NCBI GenBank assembly: GCA_026399015.1
Contig: JAPLRS010000040.1
Location: 124,001 to 188,000, forward strand
Length of the DNA: 64,000 nt
Source of the DNA: Methylococcales bacterium
GTDB lineage: Bacteria > Pseudomonadota > Gammaproteobacteria > Methylococcales > Methylomonadaceae
Direction of reading: 5' to 3'
The notes under the pieces were generated by a model. That model was given only the letters and a program-made list of their open reading frames with translations, was not told the origin of the DNA and did no database searches. The translations under genes and the position numbers were made by a program. Positions 16,709 through 24,901 of the stretch are shown here, one piece after another (positions within the stretch are counted from its first letter, which is position 1; every line of letters begins with the position of its first letter).

Positions 16709-18227
16709 GACACCCCCCAGTGCGATACCAATGACCTTTTAAGAGATGGTCATAACTCATTAGGTCATGCTGTCGAGCTTGAATTTGGGGGACTGCTTGA
16801 TGACCTAGATAGCGCTCTTGTAATACCTTTAAGGGAGGTAGTAATTTATTTTCATCAAGTAAAGCCAATAACTCATTGCCTAACGGTTCCTCACAATCAT
16901 GATCTGAGGCAATGCGAAGCACTGCCACCATCCATTTACAAGCCTCTTGTGTTTGAAATTGTTGATCACAAACTGACCATAATTTGCGATAAACGTCCGT
17001 GGGTAATAGGTCTTCTCGAAATTGTAAGAAACGAAACGCCTGAGGTTTACTGGATAAACTATGAATTAGGTGGCGATAATTAATAGAGCGAGCTCGATCA
17101 TTACCGGGTTTCGGATAAACACGGGGTAGTGTAATCGTTAGCGTTTGACCCACATAAACAGCTAAGCGATCATGGTAAATATGCACCCGAACAGTTTCAC
17201 CAATCATTTTTGCGGGCACGGTATATAAGACTCTTTTGATTTCTAAAGTACTACTACGCGTTACTTTTAAACTGACCTCGCTGTAATCCATAAAGCGTTC
17301 TTTAGGTAAAGGTTGTAACTGGCGTTGTTCTTCTTTAAATCGACTTAAACATCGTTTATTCAAGCGCTCCGTGATGGTATTTAAAAAGCACTGATATTCT
17401 TTAACTGTTTCAAAGTCATAACTACCGCGTAATTTTAAAGCTTGATCGAGGCGTCGTTTAAATGAACCATGTGCACATTCAATAGCCCCATTTTCATGAC
17501 TTACACCGCGATTATTGCGTGTTGCTCTTACGTTATAGTGAGCACAGAGTGCTTGATAAGACGCCGTTAGTTTTTGTTCTTCTACTCGATTAATAAAAGC
17601 AGCACTGAGACTATCGGTACGATGCTCAATCGGGCATCCTCCCGCCAATTGAAAGGCCGATTGTAATCCGTCCGCTAACGCAGAATAACTTTCACCACCC
17701 AGCGTCACTTGTACATATCGCCAACCACTATAGGCCAAACGATACTGGTATAAAAGATGATTAAACATTTTGCCGTGTATCGTTATTACGGAATTGGGAT
17801 GACTGAAGTCAGATAGACCCTGTTGACCCGCAGGGACCGATTGTCGAAATATGACCGGCTTATCGGGTCCTTGTGTCGCTTTCCAATGTTTAACTCGTCT
17901 TTGTAGGGTGCGCAATAGAGTATAAGAAAACTGACCTGGATATTTATCTTCTAGATATTCCCAAAGCGTTAATCCGGTTAACTCCGGCTCACTTTCTAAC
18001 AAAGGCGCTAATTCTTTTTCCCAAATAGATGTAAAAGGATCTTCTCGGGTACGCCAGTGACGATTAACTGATGCTAATTGACGTTCAGTCTTTTCAATTC
18101 TACGACCTGATCGTTCAGAAATCCCTGCTTTTGCAGCAGCTGTTTCTTGGCTTTTGCCTGACTTACGTGCGCTCATATATAAAGTCTCTTGATGTTGAGT
18201 AATACGTTTTCCAGACAAGGCAGGCAC
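16701..18227 (-). CDS. istA: IS21-family transposase IstA
   Basis: This 508-residue DDE transposase has an N-terminal HTH (SQETAAAKAGISERSGRRIE), a retroviral-integrase-like core (about 115-290: SDFSHPNSVITIHGKMFNHL with the first Asp, HRTDSLSAAFINR with the second, and NRGVSHENGAIECAHGSFKR with the catalytic Glu) and a C-terminal beta domain with YTVPAKMIGETVRVHIYHD. Length is in the family's range and no frameshift is seen, so the element may still be active. The frame opens at an ATG at 18227, close to the right end of the element. Confidence 0.95.
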   Translation of the reverse strand: MPALSGKRITQHQETLYMSARKSGKSQETAAAKAGISERSGRRIEKTERQLASVNRHWRTREDPFTSIWEKELAPLLESEPELTGLTLWEYLEDKYPGQFSYTLLRTLQRRVKHWKATQGPDKPVIFRQSVPAGQQGLSDFSHPNSVITIHGKMFNHLLYQYRLAYSGWRYVQVTLGGESYSALADGLQSAFQLAGGCPIEHRTDSLSAAFINRVEEQKLTASYQALCAHYNVRATRNNRGVSHENGAIECAHGSFKRRLDQALKLRGSYDFETVKEYQCFLNTITERLNKRCLSRFKEEQRQLQPLPKERFMDYSEVSLKVTRSSTLEIKRVLYTVPAKMIGETVRVHIYHDRLAVYVGQTLTITLPRVYPKPGNDRARSINYRHLIHSLSSKPQAFRFLQFREDLLPTDVYRKLWSVCDQQFQTQEACKWMVAVLRIASDHDCEEPLGNELLALLDENKLLPPLKVLQERYLGHQAVPQIQARQHDLMSYDHLLKGHWYRTGGCHA

Positions 18228-18317
18228 TCCACACAGTGAAATCCTCCTTGTCTTACATATCGTTCAACCGGTCAAGATAATTGACGTCGACCGGACAAGT
18301 TAATTGTCGCCGAACAC

Positions 18318-19472
18318 CCAGGGGCACCAGCTGTTACAAGGGGATCAACTATAGTGTTTAAAGGTAATTATACGGCAGGTCTTTTAAGTAAAACAGGTGT
18401 GTATTATCGTAACATCAGTAAGCGTCGATTTAAGGGTGATTTAGGAAGCGGAACACAACCAGTGGTGTTAATTGCAAATAATACACATACTCTTATTCCT
18501 GGTACTCAGACAGTATTCGGCTCGACGGCACCACCAAGTGCAGCAGGTAATCAAGTAGTATTTGCCGGCTTTGATAATGAAGAAAATCCAACATTAGGGG
18601 GTATCTATTTAGCAGCTTTAAAACCCTACCAACTTAATAAGCAACCAAAACTTAAAGCCCTAGTGACTATAGGTTTACAAGTACCAGGTGAAGAAAAAAA
18701 CATAGAGTTTAATAAACTTGGTGAAGGTGTGTCATTCGATGGTCGTTTCGTTGCCTTTTGGGGGGCTTGGGGAGAAGAAACTAAGACGGTAAGACTGTAC
18801 TGTCGAGAAGACGGAAATAAAGATCTTAAGGCATATTGTATGAGTAGCGCATCAGGCAATCAAGAAGATGCAAATGGTGCTTGGTATACGGAAAAAGAAG
18901 TCCCTTTACAGCAGGGTATTTTTGTTAGCGATATAAAAACTAATAAAATATCTAAAATTGCTAGAACCGATGCTATTTATTCTGATTTTGTATATTGGAA
19001 CTTTTCAGGTAAAGCGCCTGGTGTTGGAGAGGGTGAAGAAAGTGATGATGATGGAGAGTTGGCTCGTTGGCGTTCCGCATCGTTCATGGCTGTTTCCAGT
19101 AAGTTATCTGCTCGTGATAAAGAAGAAAATACAGGCGCTTATAACACTATATTTAAAGCAAGAACTGGTGCTCTAGGTATTAATAATGTTTATGTTAATC
19201 CGGTAGACGGTATTTATCTTAGAAATGGAGCTAAGAAAGATTCTTCAACTTTAGCTTTGGTTAAAACTGGAATGAATGGAACATTAATTGACCCTGAAGC
19301 AGTTTATGTTGATGAAGCACAACCTGAAAGTCTCCCGGTGTCCTTACCAGTAAGAGAGATGGGTGTCGAACGCGATGGTTTTCGTGGAAACTCAATTGCT
19401 ATAAACGTAAGTATGGGGACAGAAGGTGCTGGGTGGGCTGGTATATATTTAATGCGCGTTCCTAGTAATTAA
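18318..19472 (+). pseudogene. 5'-truncated exported-type beta-repeat protein
   Basis: The reading frame runs upstream without a stop right to the end of the insertion sequence (GAPAVTRGSTIVFKGNYTAG), so the true N-terminus, probably with a signal peptide, has been removed; the GTG at 18354 is only the first available start. What remains (372+ residues) has spaced beta-propeller-like blocks: NQVVFAGFDNEENPTLGGIYLA, VSFDGRFVAFWGAWGEE, VYWNFSGK and NSIAINVSMGTEGAGWAGIYLM. Each joins a visible/valid strand to a GIYL-type end. Such repeats occur in large secreted proteins of unknown function. Without its own start and promoter it is likely silent. Confidence 0.7.
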
Positions 19473-20060
19473 TAATTTTTATTTTTGGATAGTTAATTGT
19501 GTTTCGGACCTGAGATTCGGTTCACTTATGGTTGTCCAGATATTATTATTTCACCATAGGATATGCGTTATATAGCTCTTATGGATTGATTATCATGATA
19601 GCCCCGGTTTGATTCTATTCTCTGGGGCTTTGAGATGTCGATGCAATAACGAAAAAAAAGAATGAACTCTATGTTATGTATGGGCTGGAGCGTTTGTGGA
19701 TTTAAAAACACAGATTCGAAATACTGGCTCAGGTAGGCATTTATCCTCCAAGTTGCTTCAACGCCCAAATTGCCAAAACGCGGGTGGCTATGCCAGTTCT
19801 GGCCGTTGCGGCGTCGAAGGTTTTTGAGAGGGTCGGGAGAAAAATAATACATCTAAACTGGCACTTCGGTATTAACCTTCGGATTTTACAGACATTGCTC
19901 TATGCGGTCTTGAGGTGGGTGCTGAGGTGTTATACCCTTATTTTTTCGTTTTTATGTTGGACGTTATTGTGATATCGATTAGTTCAATCATAAATAATTA
20001 TCTATTATGGTTAGGATGGCTGATAATTGAACTATTAAATGAATTTTTATTGAATAAATT
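19473..20060. other. 588-base stretch without a confident gene
   Basis: This stretch separates the truncated island gene from the first conserved chromosomal gene. The only frames longer than 60 codons (19568-19852 on the minus strand and 19784-19972 on the plus strand) have compositions unlike real proteins and no ribosome binding sites. Several GC-rich blocks (for example around 19600-19630 and 19770-19840) contrast with the AT-rich surroundings and may be decayed mobile DNA. It may mark the right edge of the island. Confidence 0.4.
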
Positions 20061-20957
20061 ATGGCTAAAAAGACCTCCATCCCCAGTGAAAGACGTTTCC
20101 CAACAGCAAAGCAAGATGCTGTCAGTAGTGTCGCTTACGATTATGGAACGTCTCAGAGTCACTCGCCTTCTTATCGCTTAGCCTATGATGATTTTGAATT
20201 TATCATGCGCGATGAGTTACGTCCGGTGCGCTTACAGTTAGAGTTATTAAAGCCAGAGCTCATTCAATTAGAAGAAAACATTAAATCTACCGTTGTTATC
20301 TTTGGTAGTGCACGGATTTTTGATAAAGAAACCGTCATTAAGACGGCCGAGCAAACCAAAAGAAAATTAGAGTTAGAGCCAAACAATCTAGAGCTTTCTT
20401 TCAAAGCTAAGACTACCGAACGGTTACTTAAAAGAAGCCACTACTATGATGAGGCGCGTAAATTGGGTGCTTTAATTACTAAAAGTAAAAAAATTACTAA
20501 ACATACTTTAACAGTAGTGACTGGCGGCGGGCCCGGTATTATGGAAGCGGCTAATAGAGGGGCTGCAGATGTCGGTGGTAAAAGCATCGGTTTAAATATC
20601 GTCTTGCCCGGTGAACAAAAACCTAACCCCTATATCACGCCTGAATTGTGCTTTCAGTTTCATTACTTTGCTATTCGTAAAATGCACTTTCTCATGCGGG
20701 CGGTTGCTTTAGTGGCTTTTCCTGGAGGATTTGGGACTTTGGATGAGTTATTTGAGGCGTTGACGTTAATTCAAACTCAAAAAATCAAACCGATACCTAT
20801 TGTTTTGTTTGGCGAAGATTATTGGAAGAAATTAATTAATTTTGATATGTTGGTTGAAGAGGGTATTATCAGCCCCGACGACTTATTACTTTTCAAATAT
20901 GCTGAAACTGCTAAGCAGGCTTGGCAGATCATCGTAGAACATTACACTCCCAGATAA
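20061..20957 (+). CDS. LOG-family nucleotide 5'-monophosphate phosphoribohydrolase-like protein
   Basis: This 298-residue Rossmann-fold protein belongs to the LOG (lysine decarboxylase-like, TIGR00730) family, which removes the base from nucleoside monophosphates. The two hallmark motifs are present: VTGGGPGIMEAANRGA at about 153-168 and AFPGGFGTLDELFEAL at about 219-234, with FQFHYFAIRKMHFLM between them. The first 70 residues (SERRFPTAKQDAV, YRLAYDDFEFIMRDELRP) are an extra N-terminal part common in the longer bacterial subgroup. The next gene starts 29 bases after the stop, so the two probably form an operon. Confidence 0.88.
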   Translation: MAKKTSIPSERRFPTAKQDAVSSVAYDYGTSQSHSPSYRLAYDDFEFIMRDELRPVRLQLELLKPELIQLEENIKSTVVIFGSARIFDKETVIKTAEQTKRKLELEPNNLELSFKAKTTERLLKRSHYYDEARKLGALITKSKKITKHTLTVVTGGGPGIMEAANRGAADVGGKSIGLNIVLPGEQKPNPYITPELCFQFHYFAIRKMHFLMRAVALVAFPGGFGTLDELFEALTLIQTQKIKPIPIVLFGEDYWKKLINFDMLVEEGIISPDDLLLFKYAETAKQAWQIIVEHYTPR

Positions 20958-20986
20958 TAATTATAAAATCTTTAGAGGTATTGCTA

Positions 20987-22387
20987 ATGACACGTCTTAC
21001 TTTTTTTGGCGCCACCGGGCAAGTAACAGGTTCTTGTTATTTATTAGAAGCAAACTCACAGCGTATTCTCTTGGATTGTGGATTATTTCAAGGATCACGT
21101 GAAAATGAAAAACAAAATAGTACCGAGTTCCCTTTTGATCCAGCCAGTATTGATGCTGTCGTATTATCCCACGCGCATCTTGACCATTGTGGTCGCTTAC
21201 CCAAATTACTTAAAGAAGGCTTTACAGGAAAACTGTTTTTAACCGAAGCCAGCTTCTCATTGCTGGAACTGATGTTAAGAGATTCAGTACATCTGCATTT
21301 ACGCGATATAGAGTGGGAAAATAAACGTTTAGAACGAGCCGGCAAAGAATTACTGGTACCTCTCTATGACTTAGATGATGTTGAAGCCTTATTAAAACTA
21401 AGACATCCCATTGCTTACTACGCAGAAAAAGAAATTTTACCGGGTGTTAGTGTGTCATTTCATGAGGCTGGACACATATTAGGATCATCTATCGTGAGGT
21501 TACGCATCACTGAAAGCAATGAAAATAAAACCTTAGTTTTCTCCGGTGACCTTGGTAATCCAAACTCGCCTTTATTAAGAGATCCTTCTGTATTAACCGA
21601 AGCGGATGTGTTACTACTTGAATCGACCTACGGTGATCGCGATCATAAACCTTTAGAAAATACCTTAAGTGAGTTACGAGATGCCTTGAGTGCAGCGGCT
21701 CAATCAGGCGGTAACGTGATTATTCCTGCTTTTGCAGTCGGGCGTACGCAAGATTTAATTTATTGGCTAGGTAAAGTACAACGTTTAGGTTGGCTACCCC
21801 AGACACAAATCTATCTCGATAGTCCTATGGCTATATCGGCCAGTGAGATCTATGCTGCTAACACGCGCTTATTTAATATTGATGATCCTGAGTTTACTAA
21901 AATAGCCCCACAGGGATGGCATGCATGGTTAAAGAATCTGACTTATTCTGAAACGGCTGAAGAATCTATGGCGGTTAATAGAATAACTGGAGGCGCGATT
22001 ATTATTGCCGGTAGTGGTATGTGTAATGGCGGCCGTATTCGCCATCACCTTAAATATAATTTATGGCGTCGGAATGCGCACATTATTATTACAGGATATC
22101 AGGCCGAAGGCACATTGGGTCGGATGTTAGTAGATGGACATAAAAAATACATCAAAATATTGGGCTCTGAAATTAAGGTAGAAGCCAAGATACACACTTT
22201 GGGAGCTTTAAGTGCACATGCCGATCAAACCCAGTTACTAAAATGGGCAGGCAACTTCAAGGACCCAAAACCACGGCTTTATTTAGTGCACGGCGAAAAG
22301 GCTGCATCACTCTCCTTACAAACTTGCTTTAATCGCAGTGGATGGGAGGCGAATATTCCTGTATTCGGAGAGACGATTAGTTTTTGA
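20987..22387 (+). CDS. metallo-beta-lactamase/beta-CASP nuclease
   Basis: This 466-residue protein is an RNA-processing-type exonuclease of the MBL-fold beta-CASP group (YSH1/CPSF-73-like). SHAHLDHCGRLP is the HxHxDH metal motif, HEAGHILGSS supplies another metal ligand, VFSGDLGNPNSPLL follows, LLLESTYGDRDH, IPAFAVGRTQDLIYWL and IAGSGMCNGGRIRHHLKYNL give beta-CASP motifs A and B, and LSAHADQTQLL the last histidine. The frame is open from 20921 inside the previous gene, but the ATG at 20987 follows AGAGG and gives the family start TRLTFFGATGQVTGSCYLLE. It probably shares a transcript with the LOG gene. Confidence 0.92.
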   Translation: MTRLTFFGATGQVTGSCYLLEANSQRILLDCGLFQGSRENEKQNSTEFPFDPASIDAVVLSHAHLDHCGRLPKLLKEGFTGKLFLTEASFSLLELMLRDSVHLHLRDIEWENKRLERAGKELLVPLYDLDDVEALLKLRHPIAYYAEKEILPGVSVSFHEAGHILGSSIVRLRITESNENKTLVFSGDLGNPNSPLLRDPSVLTEADVLLLESTYGDRDHKPLENTLSELRDALSAAAQSGGNVIIPAFAVGRTQDLIYWLGKVQRLGWLPQTQIYLDSPMAISASEIYAANTRLFNIDDPEFTKIAPQGWHAWLKNLTYSETAEESMAVNRITGGAIIIAGSGMCNGGRIRHHLKYNLWRRNAHIIITGYQAEGTLGRMLVDGHKKYIKILGSEIKVEAKIHTLGALSAHADQTQLLKWAGNFKDPKPRLYLVHGEKAASLSLQTCFNRSGWEANIPVFGETISF

Positions 22388-22589
22388 GATGCTTAAAATG
22401 CAGGAAGTAGTAGGGTTAAGATAGACCAAGTCTGTCTGAAGTGGTCTAATAAAAACGGACACTCATATAGGTTGATATATTTAGTCAATCGAAGATGGGT
22501 AACTACAAATGACAAAACCAAAGCGAGTATTTGATACCGCTTAAGGGTTGTTACGTTTTGGAAAGAATATTTCATAAAAAGAAAAACAA

Positions 22590-22814
22590 ATGACTGAATT
22601 AAATAGAATTACTACTGACCCTCAAATATTTGGAGGTCGTCCTTGTATTCGCAAGATGCGTATAAGAGTAAAGGCTGTTTTGGATATGTTGGCATCGGGA
22701 GCAAGTAAGGAGGAAATTTTAGAAGATTATCCCTATCTTGAAGCAGATGACATTAAGGCATCGCTTGAGTATGCAGCTCATCAGATGGATCATCCAATTC
22801 TAAGCGTTGCTTAA
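22590..22814 (+). CDS. DUF433 antitoxin-like protein
   Basis: This 74-residue protein is a typical DUF433 member: NRITTDPQIFGGRPCIRKMR forms the N-terminal part, VKAVLDMLASGASKEEILED the HTH-like part and YPYLEADDIKASLEYAA the end. Family members are usually paired with a PIN-like DUF5615 toxin, and the remains of such a gene start just one base after this stop. There is no clear ribosome binding site. The antitoxin itself looks intact, so it is probably an orphan. Confidence 0.85.
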   Translation: MTELNRITTDPQIFGGRPCIRKMRIRVKAVLDMLASGASKEEILEDYPYLEADDIKASLEYAAHQMDHPILSVA

Positions 22815-22815
22815 A

Positions 22816-23022
22816 ATGCGTTTTTAAGTCGACGCACAGTTACCCATTGGTTTGGCTCGAATGTTAGAGCAGCATGGGTATGAATCTAAACATGTTGCTG
22901 ATTTAAACATGATGGAAACATCGGATCAGAATATTTGGAAATGGGCGAAGCAGAATAAAAGTATTATTATCAGTAAAGATGAAGATTTTGTAATCCTACA
23001 TAACATTGATGAGCAGCAATAA
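22816..23022 (+). pseudogene. DUF5615 PIN-like toxin remnant with an in-frame stop at codon 4
   Basis: From the ATG the frame reads MRF-stop-VDAQLPIGLARMLEQHGYESKHV, then DQNIWKWAKQNKSIIISKDEDF and ends at HNIDEQQ. The normal family start is MRFLVDAQLP, so the TAA at 22825-22827 is one base away from the expected TTA (Leu). The C-terminal strand with the family VWLRIGN-type motif is also missing. The catalytic-type residues (Asp in VDAQLP, KDEDF) remain. The toxin is inactivated both by the stop and by loss of its end, unless translation restarts downstream. Confidence 0.85.
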
Positions 23023-23303
23023 AATTAGGCGCACTAATCAAGCGAATCTGTGTCAGAGGCAGGCAATATCTAAACATCGCATTTTAGTGCACAAATATTG
23101 CACATCTTCAAAAAAACAATCCACTCCTTATGATGGTACACAAGTACTTTGAACTACTCATGTTCTTCCATCAAATTACATCTATATTAAGTGGTTGAGT
23201 ATCTAAGTTGTACTAGTCTCAGATTTAATCTGACACTGGGCTTGAAAAACAGAGTATTGCCGTTTTTATTAGATCACTACAGTATTGATGGCAAACTTTA
23301 TAA

Positions 23304-23348
23304 TTGACAAGTCATTGAACTTTGCTATATGGTGTCAATATGTCACCA
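23304..23348 (+). promoter_or_regulatory. promoter and operator of the DUF1778-GNAT pair
   Basis: TTGACA at 23304 and TATATG at 23326 are separated by 16 bases and form a good sigma-70 promoter. The inverted repeat TGGTGTCAATATGTCACCA (23330-23348) overlaps the start of transcription. It is well placed for autoregulation by the ribbon-helix-helix antitoxin encoded just downstream, as is usual for DUF1778-GNAT systems. AAGGAG lies six bases before the antitoxin ATG. Confidence 0.65.
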
Positions 23349-23361
23349 CTAAGGAGTCGTT

Positions 23362-23631
23362 ATGATTATTAGCAATGAACGTATTACCGCCAGAGTATCA
23401 GAACAAATTAAACAAATCTTGACAGATGCGGCTGATCTTACAGGGGCAACGCTGAATCAGTTCTTGGTGCAGGCGGCACTTGAAAAAGCAGAACATATTA
23501 TCGAAAAAGACAAATTGATACAGTTAAGTAAGAAAGATGCTGAAGTCTTTTTCGGGGCGCTTGAAAACCCACCAGAAGCTAATGTAAAACTCCTTAACGC
23601 GGTTAAAAACTATAGAGTTTATATTAAGTGA
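23362..23631 (+). CDS. DUF1778 (TacA-type) antitoxin
   Basis: This 89-residue ribbon-helix-helix antitoxin has the DUF1778 pattern: NERITARVSEQIKQILTDAA gives the strand and first helix, LTGATLNQFLVQAALEKAE the second, and the C-terminal tail (LSKKDAEVFFGALENPPEAN) is the segment that wraps the GNAT toxin in TacA/AtaR. It overlaps the toxin gene by four bases. The promoter in front contains a palindrome that it probably binds together with the toxin. Confidence 0.92.
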   Translation: MIISNERITARVSEQIKQILTDAADLTGATLNQFLVQAALEKAEHIIEKDKLIQLSKKDAEVFFGALENPPEANVKLLNAVKNYRVYIK

Positions 23632-24146
23632 TCCCAATCCTAACGATTGAGACACTTTCTAAAACACATAACCGCATCGCTTTTGATTGCGGCAATCATG
23701 CCTTAAATCATTTTTTACAAAAAATAGCGCGTCAGCATAGCGAGAAAGGCCTTTCTAAAACCTTTGTCTTGATTGATGCAGAACAGCCAACCGAAATTAT
23801 TGCTTATATGAGCCTTGTGGTTTGTGAGGTTTTGGCAGAAGACATTCCGCATCAATGGAAAAACAAATATCCTAAGAGAATTCCTGCAGCGAAGCTTGCA
23901 AAATTAGCGGTTGCCCATCATCAACAAAGGAAAGGCTATGGGGAAGTTTTGCTGATTGAAGCAATGCAAAAAACCTTAAATGTGTCTTACAAAATGGGTA
24001 TTGCCGGTCTTTTTGTGGATGCTAAACATGAACAAGCAAAAACTTATTATCATCAATTTGGCTTTATTGCGTTACCTGAACAATTGGATAATCTTTTTTT
24101 ACCGATAACAACGATAGCCAACAGTTTACACATTAATAACGAATAA
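23628..24146 (+). CDS. GNAT-family (TacT/AtaT-type) toxin
   Basis: This 172-residue protein is an acetyltransferase toxin that, in this family, blocks translation by acetylating aminoacyl-tRNA. FDCGNHALNHFLQKIARQH is the typical start, KLAKLAVAHHQQRKGYGEVL contains the acetyl-CoA-binding loop (QRKGYG), and AGLFVDAKHEQAKTYYHQFG carries the catalytic-type Tyr followed by FGF. It starts with GTG inside the antitoxin's end, so it is translated after it. All visible motifs are intact, and the pair is probably functional. Confidence 0.92.
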   Translation: MIPILTIETLSKTHNRIAFDCGNHALNHFLQKIARQHSEKGLSKTFVLIDAEQPTEIIAYMSLVVCEVLAEDIPHQWKNKYPKRIPAAKLAKLAVAHHQQRKGYGEVLLIEAMQKTLNVSYKMGIAGLFVDAKHEQAKTYYHQFGFIALPEQLDNLFLPITTIANSLHINNE

Positions 24147-24901
24147 ACCGACTTTATCCGTTTATTGAAGACAACAAATCGCTAAACCACAAACTTTAAT
24201 ATAGTTGGGCAATAATCTGTCACAGCATGTGTGGTTATGGCACAGTAACGGAAATAATACTTTAGCTCTATGCATATTATTCTCAAGGGTTAATTGATAG
24301 AAATGCTATCTAGTATTTAAACAGCGCCACCTAATACAATAGACCTTATTTAAAAAATAGCTAGATAAACTGTAAAAACATAGTGATCAGCACAGCAGTT
24401 ATCTGGATAAAAGTTTAAAAATATCTTATCGCAACGTCTATCGAACTTATTGTGTTTAAACAATTACCATCAGTCGGGAATTTAGCATACACAGTCATTA
24501 TTTTATTTGTAAGTCCAGTTGTTTATCCATCAACACACGCTTATAAACTACCTAACGCTACTAAAGCAGGAGAATGTCCGGCGATCACTGCATAAATCAA
24601 TTTGATATTTGCAGTTTTAGGTGCAGAAACTCAATATTTAATCGCTGTTTGTAGTGGTTTAAGATTCTGAGTTGCTTTTTTAAAAGCTACATAACATGCA
24701 GCAGTCGACATGACTAAATTAACAGGCGCTGTCAGAGGTTTTTTAGTGACTTATGGGTATTAAACAATCGGGCTATATTAAAGTTAAGCTAGAGTGATTG
24801 CTTATTGAGGCACTTAGACTGCTAGAATAGCGTTATTGTTAAATCTTGATGTGTTGAATCTAGTCGGTTGATAATTCTATGATGTTTAATAGCAGGTTTT
24901 T
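24147..24901. other. 755-base stretch without a confident gene
   Basis: Nothing conserved is visible apart from the weak small frame at 24452-24595, listed separately. The sequence is AT-rich with scattered short frames interrupted by stops and may be decayed coding DNA left by the toxin-antitoxin cassettes. The final 100 bases should hold the promoter of the PhoX-like gene. Confidence 0.4.
24452..24595 (+). CDS. possible small exported peptide
   Basis: A GTG-started frame of 47 codons reads as a short signal-peptide-like protein: basic start (FKQLPSVGNL), hydrophobic core (TVIILFVSPVV), a THA-type cleavage site, and a short mature part with one Cys. No ribosome binding site is clear, and the frame sits in a stretch with no other gene. 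It may be a remnant or chance. Confidence 0.2.
   Translation: MFKQLPSVGNLAYTVIILFVSPVVYPSTHAYKLPNATKAGECPAITA

Larger units (their letters stand above)
15904..18316 (-). mobile_element. complete IS21-family insertion sequence, about 2.4 kb
   Basis: The ends match over 49 bases in inverted orientation with about a dozen mismatches. The right end read inward begins TGTTCGGCGACAATTA and the left end begins TGTCTGGCGTCAATTA; both then show the internal repeats CTTGTCCGG and TTGACCGG typical of IS21 termini. The element carries istA and istB, which overlap. The bases just outside (GGTTGGA on the left, CCCAGGG on the right) do not form a target duplication, and the genes on the two sides are unrelated and both truncated. 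It looks like the product of recombination or deletion between two copies. Confidence 0.9.
22436..23282. mobile_element. small unit bounded by inverted repeats, carrying a decayed DUF433/DUF5615 module
   Basis: AGTGGTCTAATAAAAACGG at 22440-22458 is repeated in inverse orientation, with one change, at 23260-23278; extended by the flanking CTGA/CTGT bases the arms match at 21 of 23 positions. They resemble insertion-sequence ends. No transposase gene lies between them, only the DUF433 gene, the broken toxin and about 230 bases without a gene. It may be a non-autonomous (MITE-like) cassette, or what is left after loss of a transposase. No target duplication is visible. Confidence 0.55.

Noticed and set aside
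19568-19972. Minus- and plus-strand frames of 94 and 62 codons
   Set aside because: Composition, lack of ribosome binding site and overlapping arrangement on both strands suggest chance.
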